Positions 8,313 to 16,851 of a stretch of DNA of 64,000 nt are shown piece after piece (the first letter of the stretch is position 1; every line of letters starts with the position of its first letter). Location: assembly GCF_018613795.1 (NCBI RefSeq), contig NZ_JAGGPN010000034.1, positions 111,279 through 175,278 on the forward strand, in the 5' to 3' direction. Under the pieces are notes generated by a model. It was not told where the DNA came from, did no database searches, and was given only the letters and a program-made list of their open reading frames with translations. A program made the translations under genes and the position numbers. The DNA comes from Arthrobacter sp. ISL-65. GTDB lineage: Bacteria; Actinomycetota; Actinomycetes; Actinomycetales; Micrococcaceae.

Positions 8313-10709
8313 GTGAACCCCCATGACTCGCTGATTCCGTTGCTGGGCCGTGGCCCGGACCCGGAGCAGCTCCGGCACGTGCGGACCATTCCGGCCCGCA
8401 ACGCCGTGCACGAACCGTGGCCGGCCTGGGCACACCCGGACCTTGTCGCGGCCTACGGCAGACTCGGCATCCACCAGCCCTACCGGCATCAGATCCGGGC
8501 GGCGGATATTGCCCACGGCGGCGGACACGTGGTGATTGCAACCGGGACGGCATCCGGCAAATCCCTGGCCTACCAACTGCCGGCGCTGGATGCGATTCAC
8601 CGGTCCGAGCTACGCGTCCTGTCAGACCCTGGAAAAATCCACGACGACGGCGCGGTGACGCTCTACCTCTCCCCCACCAAGGCGCTGGCTGCGGACCAAC
8701 TCGCGGCGATCCGGTCCCTGAACCTGCCAACCGTCCGGGCTGAAACCTACGACGGCGACACCGACCAGGCCTCCCGCCGCTGGATCCGCGACCATGCGAA
8801 CTTCATTCTGGCCAACCCCGACATGCTGCACTTCGGCATCCTGCCAAACCATGCCTGGTGGGCGGGGTTCTTCCGCCGCCTGCGCTACGTGATTGTGGAC
8901 GAGGCGCACAGCTACCGTGGTGTCTTCGGCTCCCATGTGGCCAACCTGATGCGCCGGCTGCGGCGCATCAGCGCTTACTACGCGACCGATGGCAGCTCCG
9001 CCGGACCGGTGTTCATCGCGGCGTCTGCCACCGCTTCCGAACCGGAGCAGTCGTTTGGCCGGCTCATTGGCGCCGCCGTCCAGGGAGTCTCCGAAGACTC
9101 CTCGCCGCACGGGTCCACGACAGTGGCGTTCTGGGAACCTGCGCTGAGCGAGGTGCGTGGCGAAAACGGGGCCAAGGAACGCAGGACGGCGGTGGCCGAG
9201 ACCGCCGACCTTCTCGCGAACCTTGTCTCGTCACGGGTCCGCACCATCGCTTTCATCAAATCCAGGCGCGGCGCCGAAACCATCTCCTCCATCACAAAGC
9301 GGCTCCTGGACGAAGTCGACCCAAGCCTGCCGCAACGGGTGGCGGCTTACCGCTCCGGATACCTCCCGGAGGAACGCCGTGCCTTGGAAAGGGCGCTGCG
9401 GACCGGCCAGTTGCTGGGTATTTCGAGTACTTCGGCCCTCGAACTGGGCATCGACATCTCGGGGCTCGACGCGGTGCTGGTGGCCGGCTGGCCCGGCACC
9501 AGGGCATCCCTTTTCCAGCAGATCGGCCGGGCTGGCCGCGCCGGACAGGACGCCATTGCCGCCTTCGTGGCCAGCGACGATCCGCTGGACACTTACCTGG
9601 TCAATCATCCGGAAGCCATCTTCGACGTGTCCGTTGAGGCGACTGTGTTTGATCCGTCCAACCCCTATGTCCTGGGCCCGCACCTCTGTGCCGCGGCCGC
9701 TGAGCTCCCGCTCGGCGTGGCCGAGTTGCCGCTGTTCGGAGCTACAGCAGAGAAACTCCTCGGGCAGCTGGTGGCACAGGGGTACCTGCGGCGGCGCCCG
9801 GCCGGCTGGTTCTGGACCCACCCGCAAAGCGCGGCCGCCATGGTGAACCTGCGGGCCGACGGCGGCGGGCCGGTGAGCATCGTGGATGCCGACACAGGTT
9901 CGCTGCTGGGAACCATGGATTCTCCGCAGACGCACTACCAGGCCCACACGGGGGCCGTGTACGTCCATCAGGGCGCCAGCTACGTGGTGGAGGACCTGAA
10001 CGAGGACGATCACTGCGTGGTGGTACGCCGGGCCAACCCGGACTACTACACGACTGCCCGGGACATCACGCAGATCGAGGTACTCGAGACCCAGCGGACG
10101 GAGCAGTGGGGCGATGTTGCCGTGCACTTCGGTGACGTCAAGGTCACAACGCAAGTGGTCTCCTTTCAGCGGAAGGCCCTGATTTCCAATGAAGTCCTGG
10201 GTGAGGAACCCCTCGAGCTGGGAGCCAGGGACCTGTTTACGAAGGCCGTGTGGTTTGTGGTGGAGAACCGGTCACTCACAGGCGCCGGACTCATCGAAGC
10301 GCAGTTTCCCGGAGCCCTCCACGCGGCCGAGCACGCCGCCATCGGACTGCTGCCGCTGGTTGCCTCGAGCGACCGCTGGGACATCGGCGGGGTTTCGACC
10401 GCAATCCATGCCGACACCGGTGTACCCACGATTTTCGTGTACGACGGGCACCCAGGCGGCGCTGGCTTTGCCGAGCGGGGCTTCGAGAAAGCCAAGGTGT
10501 GGCTCTCGGCCACGCGAGACGCGATCGAGGCCTGCGAGTGCGAATCAGGTTGCCCTTCCTGCGTCCAGTCCCCCAAATGCGGCAACAAGAACAACCCATT
10601 GGACAAGGACGCTGCCGTCACCCTGATCGATGTCCTGCTGAAGGACGCGCCGGACGCGGCAGCGCCACAAGATTCCAGGGCGGACGCGGCGGCGCCCAAC
10701 GCAGTCTAG
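8313..10709 (+). CDS. DEAH-box helicase with C-terminal zinc-binding domain, MrfA/YprA-like
   Basis: A 798-residue superfamily 2 DNA helicase. Walker A is ATGTASGKS with Lys83, motif II is DEAH starting D196, motif III is SAT, and the second RecA lobe has SSTSALELGIDISGLD and QIGRAGRAGQ. The C-terminal DUF1998-type region ends in a four-Cys cluster starting at residue 741 (CECESGCPSC, then C after five residues). This is the layout of Bacillus MrfA, which acts in repair of mitomycin damage. From memory, TIGRFAMs defines an actinobacterial branch by its position beside a Tad-like secretion cluster, exactly as here. The GTG start is fixed by AATGTTGGG upstream and family-like N-terminal residues. 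Confidence 0.93.
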   Translation: MNPHDSLIPLLGRGPDPEQLRHVRTIPARNAVHEPWPAWAHPDLVAAYGRLGIHQPYRHQIRAADIAHGGGHVVIATGTASGKSLAYQLPALDAIHRSELRVLSDPGKIHDDGAVTLYLSPTKALAADQLAAIRSLNLPTVRAETYDGDTDQASRRWIRDHANFILANPDMLHFGILPNHAWWAGFFRRLRYVIVDEAHSYRGVFGSHVANLMRRLRRISAYYATDGSSAGPVFIAASATASEPEQSFGRLIGAAVQGVSEDSSPHGSTTVAFWEPALSEVRGENGAKERRTAVAETADLLANLVSSRVRTIAFIKSRRGAETISSITKRLLDEVDPSLPQRVAAYRSGYLPEERRALERALRTGQLLGISSTSALELGIDISGLDAVLVAGWPGTRASLFQQIGRAGRAGQDAIAAFVASDDPLDTYLVNHPEAIFDVSVEATVFDPSNPYVLGPHLCAAAAELPLGVAELPLFGATAEKLLGQLVAQGYLRRRPAGWFWTHPQSAAAMVNLRADGGGPVSIVDADTGSLLGTMDSPQTHYQAHTGAVYVHQGASYVVEDLNEDDHCVVVRRANPDYYTTARDITQIEVLETQRTEQWGDVAVHFGDVKVTTQVVSFQRKALISNEVLGEEPLELGARDLFTKAVWFVVENRSLTGAGLIEAQFPGALHAAEHAAIGLLPLVASSDRWDIGGVSTAIHADTGVPTIFVYDGHPGGAGFAERGFEKAKVWLSATRDAIEACECESGCPSCVQSPKCGNKNNPLDKDAAVTLIDVLLKDAPDAAAPQDSRADAAAPNAV

Positions 10710-10832
10710 TTAACGAACACGGTCTGGTGACAAGCGCCGCCTATGTTGACGCCGGGGTCCGACCTGGAACGGAGCCCCAAGAGTAAGGGTCAAGTACCGT
10801 CTAAGCCCCGCGCGTTTGGAGCCGCGCGAAGT

Positions 10833-11228
10833 TTAGGGCGGCGGCCCCGCCCTGGCGCGGCCGGTGGCGATGCCCAGGAGCTGCCCGGCAGACAGCTCCG
10901 TGCTGACTTCGACTGACTGGTCGCCTCCCGCGGTGCAGCTGGTGAGCGTTGCCTTGTGGCGGGCAGCCACCGCAGCAGCCACGAGGCAGGGCTCGCCCGG
11001 TGACACGCCGCGGAGTGCGTCAGCCGCCGCCAACGCAGCGAGGTCGGCCGCGGCGGCGGCCTTGGACGCCGCCGCGGACGCCTGCGCCAGCAGAAGGAGC
11101 AGTGACATGACCATGACAACCACCATGCCGAGCGCCGCGGCCAGCACAGTGCCTGATCCGCGTTCCGATCCGACTCCCAGCACCGGATTCCAGCGCTGGC
11201 CGAGCGGCTGTTTGTGCCGCTGGTTCAC
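10833..11228 (-). CDS. TadG/TadE-like pseudopilin of the helicase-Tad neighbourhood
   Basis: A 131-residue protein, the last gene of the Tad operon. The GTG start overlaps the preceding stop by 4 bp. The N-terminus is pseudopilin-like: a short basic segment, ERGSGTVLAAALGMVV and a hydrophobic helix (about residues 27-50), with Gly-Thr-Val in place of the usual TAE. An Ala-rich region follows with two cysteines (EPCLV and TSCTAGG). It is presumed to be a minor pilin-like component processed and assembled at the membrane. The actinobacterial counterpart in M. tuberculosis is, from memory, Rv3654c. Confidence 0.75.
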   Translation of the reverse strand: MNQRHKQPLGQRWNPVLGVGSERGSGTVLAAALGMVVVMVMSLLLLLAQASAAASKAAAAADLAALAAADALRGVSPGEPCLVAAAVAARHKATLTSCTAGGDQSVEVSTELSAGQLLGIATGRARAGPPP

Positions 11229-11779
11229 AGGGGCCGCCGCCCGGCAGCAACGCCGTATCCGAGGTCGGCCCGTGCCGACCGCACCGCCTGCACCGGTCCC
11301 GGCGGCGGTGCCGATGTTGCCGTTTCGCTGCGCGCCTCGGCCCTGGCGGTCAACGTCCAGGGCACCATGCGGCCCAGGGGCCCCGCCGCCCGGTCGGACA
11401 CCGTGACGCTCATCCATTCACCGCCGGGCACGACTGCCGACGACGCCGAAGGGCCAGCCAGCTTCCGGACAATACCGCCGACGGCGGCAGGATCCTCACC
11501 CCTGGCGAGTGCCCTGGCACCGGCCCGGGCCGCATCCTCAAGCCGCAGCTGGGTGATCCCCGCCGCAGACCCCGCCAGCAGCATCGCCAGAAGCAGCAGG
11601 ACCGCCGGAAGAGCGACGGCAAATTCAGCGGTCACCGCGCCGCGGCTGTTCCCGTGGTCGCTCTCGGCGCCGCGGGCCTTCCCCTGACCGCGGCTGCCGG
11701 CCTCATCTCCGGTTGGGTTCCTGTGCTGCCGGCAGGACACAAGTCCGGCCGCCTGAAGGGTCTGCGGAGCGGGTTTCAC
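11225..11779 (-). CDS. TadE family pilus assembly protein
   Basis: A 184-residue TadE-type pseudopilin. A hydrophilic N-terminus is followed by the diagnostic RGAVTAEFAVALPAVLLLLAML (TAE plus hydrophobic helix, near residues 47-68). QLRLEDAARAGARALARGE comes next, typical of TadE, then a beta-rich domain. It is expected to be cleaved before the helix by a prepilin peptidase, which is not in the window. It overlaps both neighbours by 4 bp (ATGA/GTGA), showing tight translational coupling inside the Tad operon. Confidence 0.88.
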   Translation of the reverse strand: MKPAPQTLQAAGLVSCRQHRNPTGDEAGSRGQGKARGAESDHGNSRGAVTAEFAVALPAVLLLLAMLLAGSAAGITQLRLEDAARAGARALARGEDPAAVGGIVRKLAGPSASSAVVPGGEWMSVTVSDRAAGPLGRMVPWTLTARAEARSETATSAPPPGPVQAVRSARADLGYGVAAGRRPL

Positions 11780-12063
11780 GGCAGGGCCAGCGCCGTACGG
11801 ATCAGGTTGAGCAGGAAGCCACGGACTTCGTCGCTTCGCAGGATGAACACCAGGAGCCCGGCGAAGCCTACCGCCGCAAGCGTGGCGATGGCATATTCGG
11901 CAGTCGCCATGCCGACTTCCGAGCCCACGAGACGCCTGCGTGGCCGTGGCTTCACCCTCGGCGCCATGCTGGCTCCCGGATAGATCTCCAGCACATCCGC
12001 TTCTTCGGAGTCCTGGCGCAAGGCATTGGCGGCTTCACCCGTGGTGTGGTGGTTGAGGGACAT
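11776..12063 (-). CDS. DUF4244 family Flp-like pilin
   Basis: A 95-residue protein likely to be the major Flp-type subunit. The N-terminal half is hydrophilic (MSLNHHTTGEAANAL). Then comes RRRLVGSEVGMATAEYAIAT and a long hydrophobic helix, ending ALALP. Gly followed by MATAEYA matches the class IVb prepilin rule (Gly/TAEY, Glu at about +5). The start is set by AGAAAGGAAAATTC just before the ATG, a good ribosome site. It is the shortest Tad gene and is preceded by a 293-bp gap, so it probably has a leader or promoter of its own. Confidence 0.82.
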   Translation of the reverse strand: MSLNHHTTGEAANALRQDSEEADVLEIYPGASMAPRVKPRPRRRLVGSEVGMATAEYAIATLAAVGFAGLLVFILRSDEVRGFLLNLIRTALALP

Positions 12064-12356
12064 GAATTTTCCTTTCTGGAGTCCCGGCGAATTGCCGGTG
12101 CATTCGACTCTCCCGTCCGCCGCCCGGACCGGTAAGCCTTGACCTTCCCTAAGTGGAAAAGCGACTAGATCGGCCGCATGTGGAGGGAGAGTACCGGTGT
12201 ATCCGCGGCGTCCGCACGGGCAGAGTGCCCGCGCGGCAGCGTCAAAATGCGAAACAGCGGTAATGCATGGCAGCGCTGCATTCATGGCAGCGCGACAAAG
12301 GCTGGAGATTGCCGCGCGGTCTCACGCACCAACCTGGCTTGTAAGACCGAGGGACC

Positions 12357-12971
12357 TCAGCTGCCCGAAGGAACCAGGGCGAGCAGCACTGGAACGACTC
12401 CCAGGCATATGAAGGCGGGCAGTGAACAAAGCCCCAGCGGAACCACCAGCTTGACCCCGAGGGAGGCCGCCCGTTTCTCCGCGGCCCGGAAGCGTTCCCG
12501 CCGCATTCTGGCGGCCTGGGCATAAAGGATGGACGACGACGGCGCACCAGTCAGCGCAGCGAAGCCCAAGGCGTCTCGCAGAGCGAGTATGTCCGGCGAG
12601 CACACGTCTGAACTCCGCCATGCCGTCTCCCAGTCGGCACCAATGGCCATGGCTCCCACGACAGGCCGCAGGGCACGGCCGTACTCGGGTGAGGCCGCAG
12701 CGGCCACCAGTTCCAGGGCTCGTCCGATGCCCGACCCTGCGTGGAGCATGGCGGCAATCAGCTCAAGCATCATGGCGGTATCCCGCAATCCTGGGGACTG
12801 CCCTGACCGATCTTGAGAGTCGTCGACCCCATCCGCAATGCCGTTGCCCGCCGCCCGGCCCCGCTGGCGGAGGAGCCCTGATCTCCCGTTAGCGGTTCGA
12901 CTAAAGGCGAGGCCTGCGGATGCAGCCAGCGCAAGGAAGATAAGGGCAGCAGCCAGAACTGATCCGCTCAT
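12357..12971 (-). CDS. TadC-like type II/IV secretion inner-membrane protein
   Basis: A 204-residue GspF-domain protein. It has an N-terminal membrane helix (MSGSVLAAALIFLALAASAG), a cytoplasmic four-helix segment with [20 protein letters not shown], and a C-terminal hydrophobic pair (GVKLVVPLGLCSLPAFICLG). This is the compact single-F-domain form seen in actinobacterial Tad clusters. With the TadB-like partner it would form the inner-membrane platform on which the TadA ATPase drives pilin assembly. The start is the ATG 43 bp after the TadB-like stop; earlier in-frame starts would overlap that gene. Confidence 0.86.
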   Translation of the reverse strand: MSGSVLAAALIFLALAASAGLAFSRTANGRSGLLRQRGRAAGNGIADGVDDSQDRSGQSPGLRDTAMMLELIAAMLHAGSGIGRALELVAAAASPEYGRALRPVVGAMAIGADWETAWRSSDVCSPDILALRDALGFAALTGAPSSSILYAQAARMRRERFRAAEKRAASLGVKLVVPLGLCSLPAFICLGVVPVLLALVPSGS

Positions 12972-13014
12972 TGGCCCGATCCTGTCATGCAGGGGCAATC
13001 CGATTGGTGGGTTT

Positions 13015-13818
13015 TCATGGCACGGCCTCGCCGGCCGCTGCCCGGACGAGCCTCGCGGACCAGATGCGGCCAGCAACGGTCAGTCCGATGCCCGCGACCA
13101 GCGCAGCCATCCCGAACGGCGTACCCAGCAGCATCGCCAGCGGGTCCACGCCGAGGCAGACACCCAGTCCCAGTCCCAGCAGCGGGAGCCAGGTCAGCAG
13201 TGCGACCGTCGCTTTCGGTCCGGCGAGCGCCGTCTGCCGGGCTGCTTCAGCGTCGTCTTCAACCTCCAGCTGAGCCGCAAAGCGCATCAGGACGTCAGCC
13301 AGCGGACAGCCGCTGGCGGCCGCTATCTCGAAGCAGGCTGCCAACTCAGCCCAGATCCGGGGCTCTCGGCTACCGGCTCCATGACGCGAGGGCCAACATG
13401 CAGACCGCATTGCGTCCGCTACCGGCGCTCCCCGCAGGGCCGCTCCCCGGGCGGCTGACAGGACGGCCGCCGATCCGGGGCTGAGCCGTGGTTGGCGGGG
13501 GTCGTCATCTTCGGACCCCTGCTCCACGTAGAGCTGCCACAGCTCGTCCCACAGGCGCGACGGAGACCGGCCACCCTTCAGCAGGGCAGCCAGCTGCTGA
13601 ACCACCACGGTTAGGGACACGGAGGTCTCCTTGCGGCGGCCCCGGGCGCGGCCAAAGCCGCCCCGGCCCGTTGTGGCAGGCCTGCTGCCGCGGCGAACAC
13701 GGCCGCCAGTTGCGACACCCGGGCCGAAGGCACTGTGTGCCCGCCGAAGTGGCCCACGCGCAGGGCTCAGGATCAGCCACGAGGCAAGCACCAGTACGCC
13801 AACAAAGACCGCGGTCAT
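13015..13818 (-). CDS. TadB-like type II/IV secretion inner-membrane protein
   Basis: A 267-residue GspF-domain platform protein. It has an N-terminal helix (MTAVFVGVLVLASWLILSP), a basic linker, a cytoplasmic helical domain (VSLTVVVQQLAALLKGGRSP, then EIAAASGCPLADVLMRFA), and two C-terminal membrane segments (VALLTWLPLLGLGLGVCLG and FGMAALVAGIGLTV). Its ATG overlaps the TadA stop by 4 bp. It works with the TadC-like protein downstream. Confidence 0.88.
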   Translation of the reverse strand: MTAVFVGVLVLASWLILSPARGPLRRAHSAFGPGVATGGRVRRGSRPATTGRGGFGRARGRRKETSVSLTVVVQQLAALLKGGRSPSRLWDELWQLYVEQGSEDDDPRQPRLSPGSAAVLSAARGAALRGAPVADAMRSACWPSRHGAGSREPRIWAELAACFEIAAASGCPLADVLMRFAAQLEVEDDAEAARQTALAGPKATVALLTWLPLLGLGLGVCLGVDPLAMLLGTPFGMAALVAGIGLTVAGRIWSARLVRAAAGEAVP

Positions 13819-15320
13819 GCTGCTGCCCTGCGGGCTCCACGTTTTTCACTCGTGATCCCCGGACCGTCGAGTCGCGTCGACACGGCGGGCGCGTTCGGCT
13901 GCGCCCGCTTCGGCCCGTCAGCCCCTGTCCCACCCAGACCGGCGCTGTTGGCGGGGTAGGAGTCGCAAGCGGGGATGGAGCCGCGTACGTGGCCGGCATC
14001 GGGGACAGTGCCTGCATCCAGGGCAAGGCGCGGATCGAGGGCCAGGCCCGGATCCAGGGCCAGGCGCTGGGCAAGGATCCCCCACGCCGGCCCGGGAACC
14101 GGCCCGCCGGCTGAAACGTCCAGGGCGCCGGCGACGTCGAGGCCACCCGGCCGCTCGGCCAGGACGCCGATGCACGCGACATAACGCCCGTGCCTTGACC
14201 GGGCCACATGCACCACCACATCAAGGGCGCTGGCAACCTGCAGCCGGACCGCATCCTGTCCAAGCCCAGCCAGGGCTCCGAGAGCGGTGAGCCGGGCCGG
14301 AACCGCACCTGCGGCGTTCGCGTGGATGGTGCCGCCGCCTCCGGTGTGGCCAGTGTTCATGGCCGTCAGGAGTTCACGCACCTCGGCACCCCGGCACTCC
14401 CCCACAATCAGGCGATCAGGCCGCATCCTCAGGGCCTGGCGAACGAGTTCCCCAAGGTCCACGGCGCCGCCTCCCTCGAGGTTGCCATGCCGCGACTCCA
14501 GCGAGACGACGTGAGGGTGCACCGGATTCAGCTCCGAGGCGTCCTCGATCAGGACCAGCCGCTCCCCCGGATGGCAGAGCCCCAGCAGGGTGGACAGGAG
14601 GGTCGTCTTTCCGGAGCCTGTGGCTCCGCTGACCAGGAAGCTCAGCCGCTGCTCCACCATGCGTTCCAGAACGCATTGAACCAGCGGCCCAAACATGCCC
14701 CCGTCCCGGAGTTCGTCCATGCTGAAGACCTGTTCCCGCCGGATCCTGATGCTGAGCAGCGTGCCAGCCGCCGAGATGGGCGGCAGGACGGCATGGACCC
14801 GGTAGCCGCCCTCGAGCCGCACATCCACGCACGGCGATCCGTCGTCCAGCCGCCTGCCGCCCGATGCCACCAGCCTGGCGGCAAGGGCCCTGAGCTGCGC
14901 CTCCCCTGCGAAGGTCACAGATGTCCGTTCGATGCCGCGGCCCCTGTCCAGCCACACGGAGTCCGGGGCGTTCACGAAGATGTCCGTGACCGACGGGTCC
15001 CGGACCAGGTGCTGCAGCGGCCCCAGGCCGTTGAGCTCAGCGCTGATGCGCTCAGCGGCGGCGAGGGAACCGGCTGTGCCCAGCAGCTTCCCGGTGGCCT
15101 GCACCGCGGCCGCCACCCGCGACGGGGTCACCGGCCCGGCGTCGGCCATGACCGACTCGCGGACGGTCTCAAGAAGCCCAGCATCCAGGACCCGGGCCGC
15201 ACGCCGGCGCCCGGCAGTCTCCGCGAGCGCGGCGCGGGAGGCGGGTGCACCGGGAAAACCGGGTGCGGCGCGGCCGCCGGTATCGGCACCGGCCGGGGGC
15301 ACTCCCAGATGCGCACTCAC
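13815..15320 (-). CDS. tadA: TadA/CpaF family secretion ATPase
   Basis: A 501-residue GspE/VirB11-family ATPase that powers Flp pilus or Tad secretion. The N-terminal domain ends near PSVTDIFVNAPDSVWLDRG. The ATPase core carries Walker A GATGSGKTT with Lys238, an Asp box LVLIEDASEL, Walker B RLIVGECRGAEV and His boxes (NTGHTGGGGTIHAN). The Ala/Gly/Pro-rich C-terminal 100 residues look disordered and contain short dipeptide-like repeats (LALDPGLALDPRLALD). It overlaps the upstream ssd gene by 4 bp. Confidence 0.95.
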   Translation of the reverse strand: MSAHLGVPPAGADTGGRAAPGFPGAPASRAALAETAGRRRAARVLDAGLLETVRESVMADAGPVTPSRVAAAVQATGKLLGTAGSLAAAERISAELNGLGPLQHLVRDPSVTDIFVNAPDSVWLDRGRGIERTSVTFAGEAQLRALAARLVASGGRRLDDGSPCVDVRLEGGYRVHAVLPPISAAGTLLSIRIRREQVFSMDELRDGGMFGPLVQCVLERMVEQRLSFLVSGATGSGKTTLLSTLLGLCHPGERLVLIEDASELNPVHPHVVSLESRHGNLEGGGAVDLGELVRQALRMRPDRLIVGECRGAEVRELLTAMNTGHTGGGGTIHANAAGAVPARLTALGALAGLGQDAVRLQVASALDVVVHVARSRHGRYVACIGVLAERPGGLDVAGALDVSAGGPVPGPAWGILAQRLALDPGLALDPRLALDAGTVPDAGHVRGSIPACDSYPANSAGLGGTGADGPKRAQPNAPAVSTRLDGPGITSEKRGARRAAA

Positions 15321-16627
15321 CGGCCGTCCCCGGCCTGCAGGTCGCCGGCGAGGAGGCCCAGCACCGATGAGGCGAAACGCCGGACAGTCTTCCGCCTTCC
15401 CTGGTCGAGCAGGCGGCCCAGCTCGGTGGCCGAGGCCGTCCCCCGCACTTCGGGCATCACTCCGTGCAGGGGGAGCCCCACGGATTCGGCGACCAGTGCG
15501 GCGTCAAGAGCAACCCCGGCCTTTCCCCTGATGACCAGGGCCGATTCGACCGGCGGAAGCTCCTGCAGCAGCCGGGCGGCGGCGACTGCAGCCTTCAGCT
15601 GGGCCGGTACGACGACGAGGAGGCGGTCGCAATCCCAGGCGAACGTGCGCAGCGGCTCGGCGTTGCGGCCGATATCGACAATCACCACCTCGTAGCCCCG
15701 GCGGGCGGCGTCGAGGACGTTTCCTACGGTGACCGGGTCAACGAGCGGCGGCCGTTCCCTGCTTCCGGGCCAGGACAGAAATGAGAACCCGCCGGCCACA
15801 GGTAAGGCGTCAGCGAGCTGCTGCGGGTCAATGCTGCCACTCGCATCGGCCAGGTCCGGCCAGCGGAGACCCGGGGATTCCTCCGCTGCAAGTGCCAGTT
15901 CGAGTCCGCCGCCCCACGGATCGGCATCGACGAGCAGGACCCGGGCACCGAGTTCAGCTGCTGCCTGGGCGAGCCACGCCGCCGCGGTGGTGGCGCCTGC
16001 CCCTCCGCAGCCCCCGGTAATGCCGAGCACCAGGCCTCCGGCCTCCGGTGAACGTGACCGGCTGAGGTACTCGGCCAGCCACGCGGCGGCGTCGGGAAGA
16101 ACGGCGACGCGTTGTGCACCCAACGCTGCACCCAGATGCCAGAGAGTATCCCCTTCCCCGCTCAGCCCGACGAGGACGGCAGGGGCACGGCGCCGGGGCG
16201 GCAGTTCACTGACGTCGCTGCCTACCAGGACGTCGGCGGCGGAATCCCAGAATGGCGCGGCCTCCGCCACGTCGTCCACCACCCGGAGCCGCCCTCCGGC
16301 GGCTGCAACAATCCGTTCCACTTCACCCCGCAGGAATTCAAAGCCCGTGACCAGCAGGACGTCACCACCATCAGCGGGAAGCCAGGTTCCGGGTTCAGAA
16401 TCGGTCAGTGAGCCCACCTGCGCCGGCCCGGGCTGGGCCGCTGGCCGCCGGCTGCTCCGAGGCGCCGGTGAGGGTCCATCCGGGAAGCCGCCCGTCGGCT
16501 CTGCCCAAAGTCCGTTTGCACCAGGCGCCGCAGCACCGGGCAGCCTGCCGTCCGGCGGCGCAGCATCCGGCAGCGCGGTGTCCGGGTCTGATGGGAGTCG
16601 CCGGTTCCGGGCGTGGTGCCTGCTCAT
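15317..16627 (-). CDS. ssd: Ssd/CpaE-like P-loop family protein, Walker A without Lys
   Basis: A 436-residue protein of the actinobacterial CpaE/septum-site (Ssd, Rv3660c-like) family, first gene of the Tad operon. Residues of about 70-190 resemble a degenerate receiver domain (VLLVTGFEFLRGEVERIVAAA, VLVGSD). The MinD-like domain begins near residue 199 (LVLGITGGCGGAGATTAAAW): the glycines and TT of a deviant Walker A are kept, but both lysines are absent. VLLVDADPWGGGLEL follows. It probably localises the Tad machine or division rather than acting as a normal ATPase. The ATG was chosen as the first start clear of the divergent polymerase gene's promoter region. Confidence 0.85.
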   Translation of the reverse strand: MSRHHARNRRLPSDPDTALPDAAPPDGRLPGAAAPGANGLWAEPTGGFPDGPSPAPRSSRRPAAQPGPAQVGSLTDSEPGTWLPADGGDVLLVTGFEFLRGEVERIVAAAGGRLRVVDDVAEAAPFWDSAADVLVGSDVSELPPRRRAPAVLVGLSGEGDTLWHLGAALGAQRVAVLPDAAAWLAEYLSRSRSPEAGGLVLGITGGCGGAGATTAAAWLAQAAAELGARVLLVDADPWGGGLELALAAEESPGLRWPDLADASGSIDPQQLADALPVAGGFSFLSWPGSRERPPLVDPVTVGNVLDAARRGYEVVIVDIGRNAEPLRTFAWDCDRLLVVVPAQLKAAVAAARLLQELPPVESALVIRGKAGVALDAALVAESVGLPLHGVMPEVRGTASATELGRLLDQGRRKTVRRFASSVLGLLAGDLQAGDGR

Positions 16628-16851
16628 GCAGCAACTGTGCCCAAAGGACCGGCCGCCCGTTAGAGACGAATGAGTGTATGTGGAAAAACCTGCCGCCACC
16701 TCGAGCCGGGAAAGCCCAGCTCCCGTGGAGGAGAAGAGGCAGCGGACATGCGGCAGAGGACAGGAGCGGCGGGACCTTGCGGACAATCTGCTGGCCCACC
16801 AGACGCTGGCCACGACGCCAAACAGCGCGGCGGCAGGGCAGAATTGGACCT

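Noticed and set aside
10710..10832. Small gene between the helicase and the Tad operon
   Set aside because: The gap is 123 bp between convergent genes, and no frame with a start and coding-like composition was found.
12064..12356. A further small gene between the TadC-like and DUF4244 genes
   Set aside because: Frames here have no family-like composition or ribosome site. The stretch holds a duplicated CATGGCAGCGC and is better read as leader or promoter DNA.
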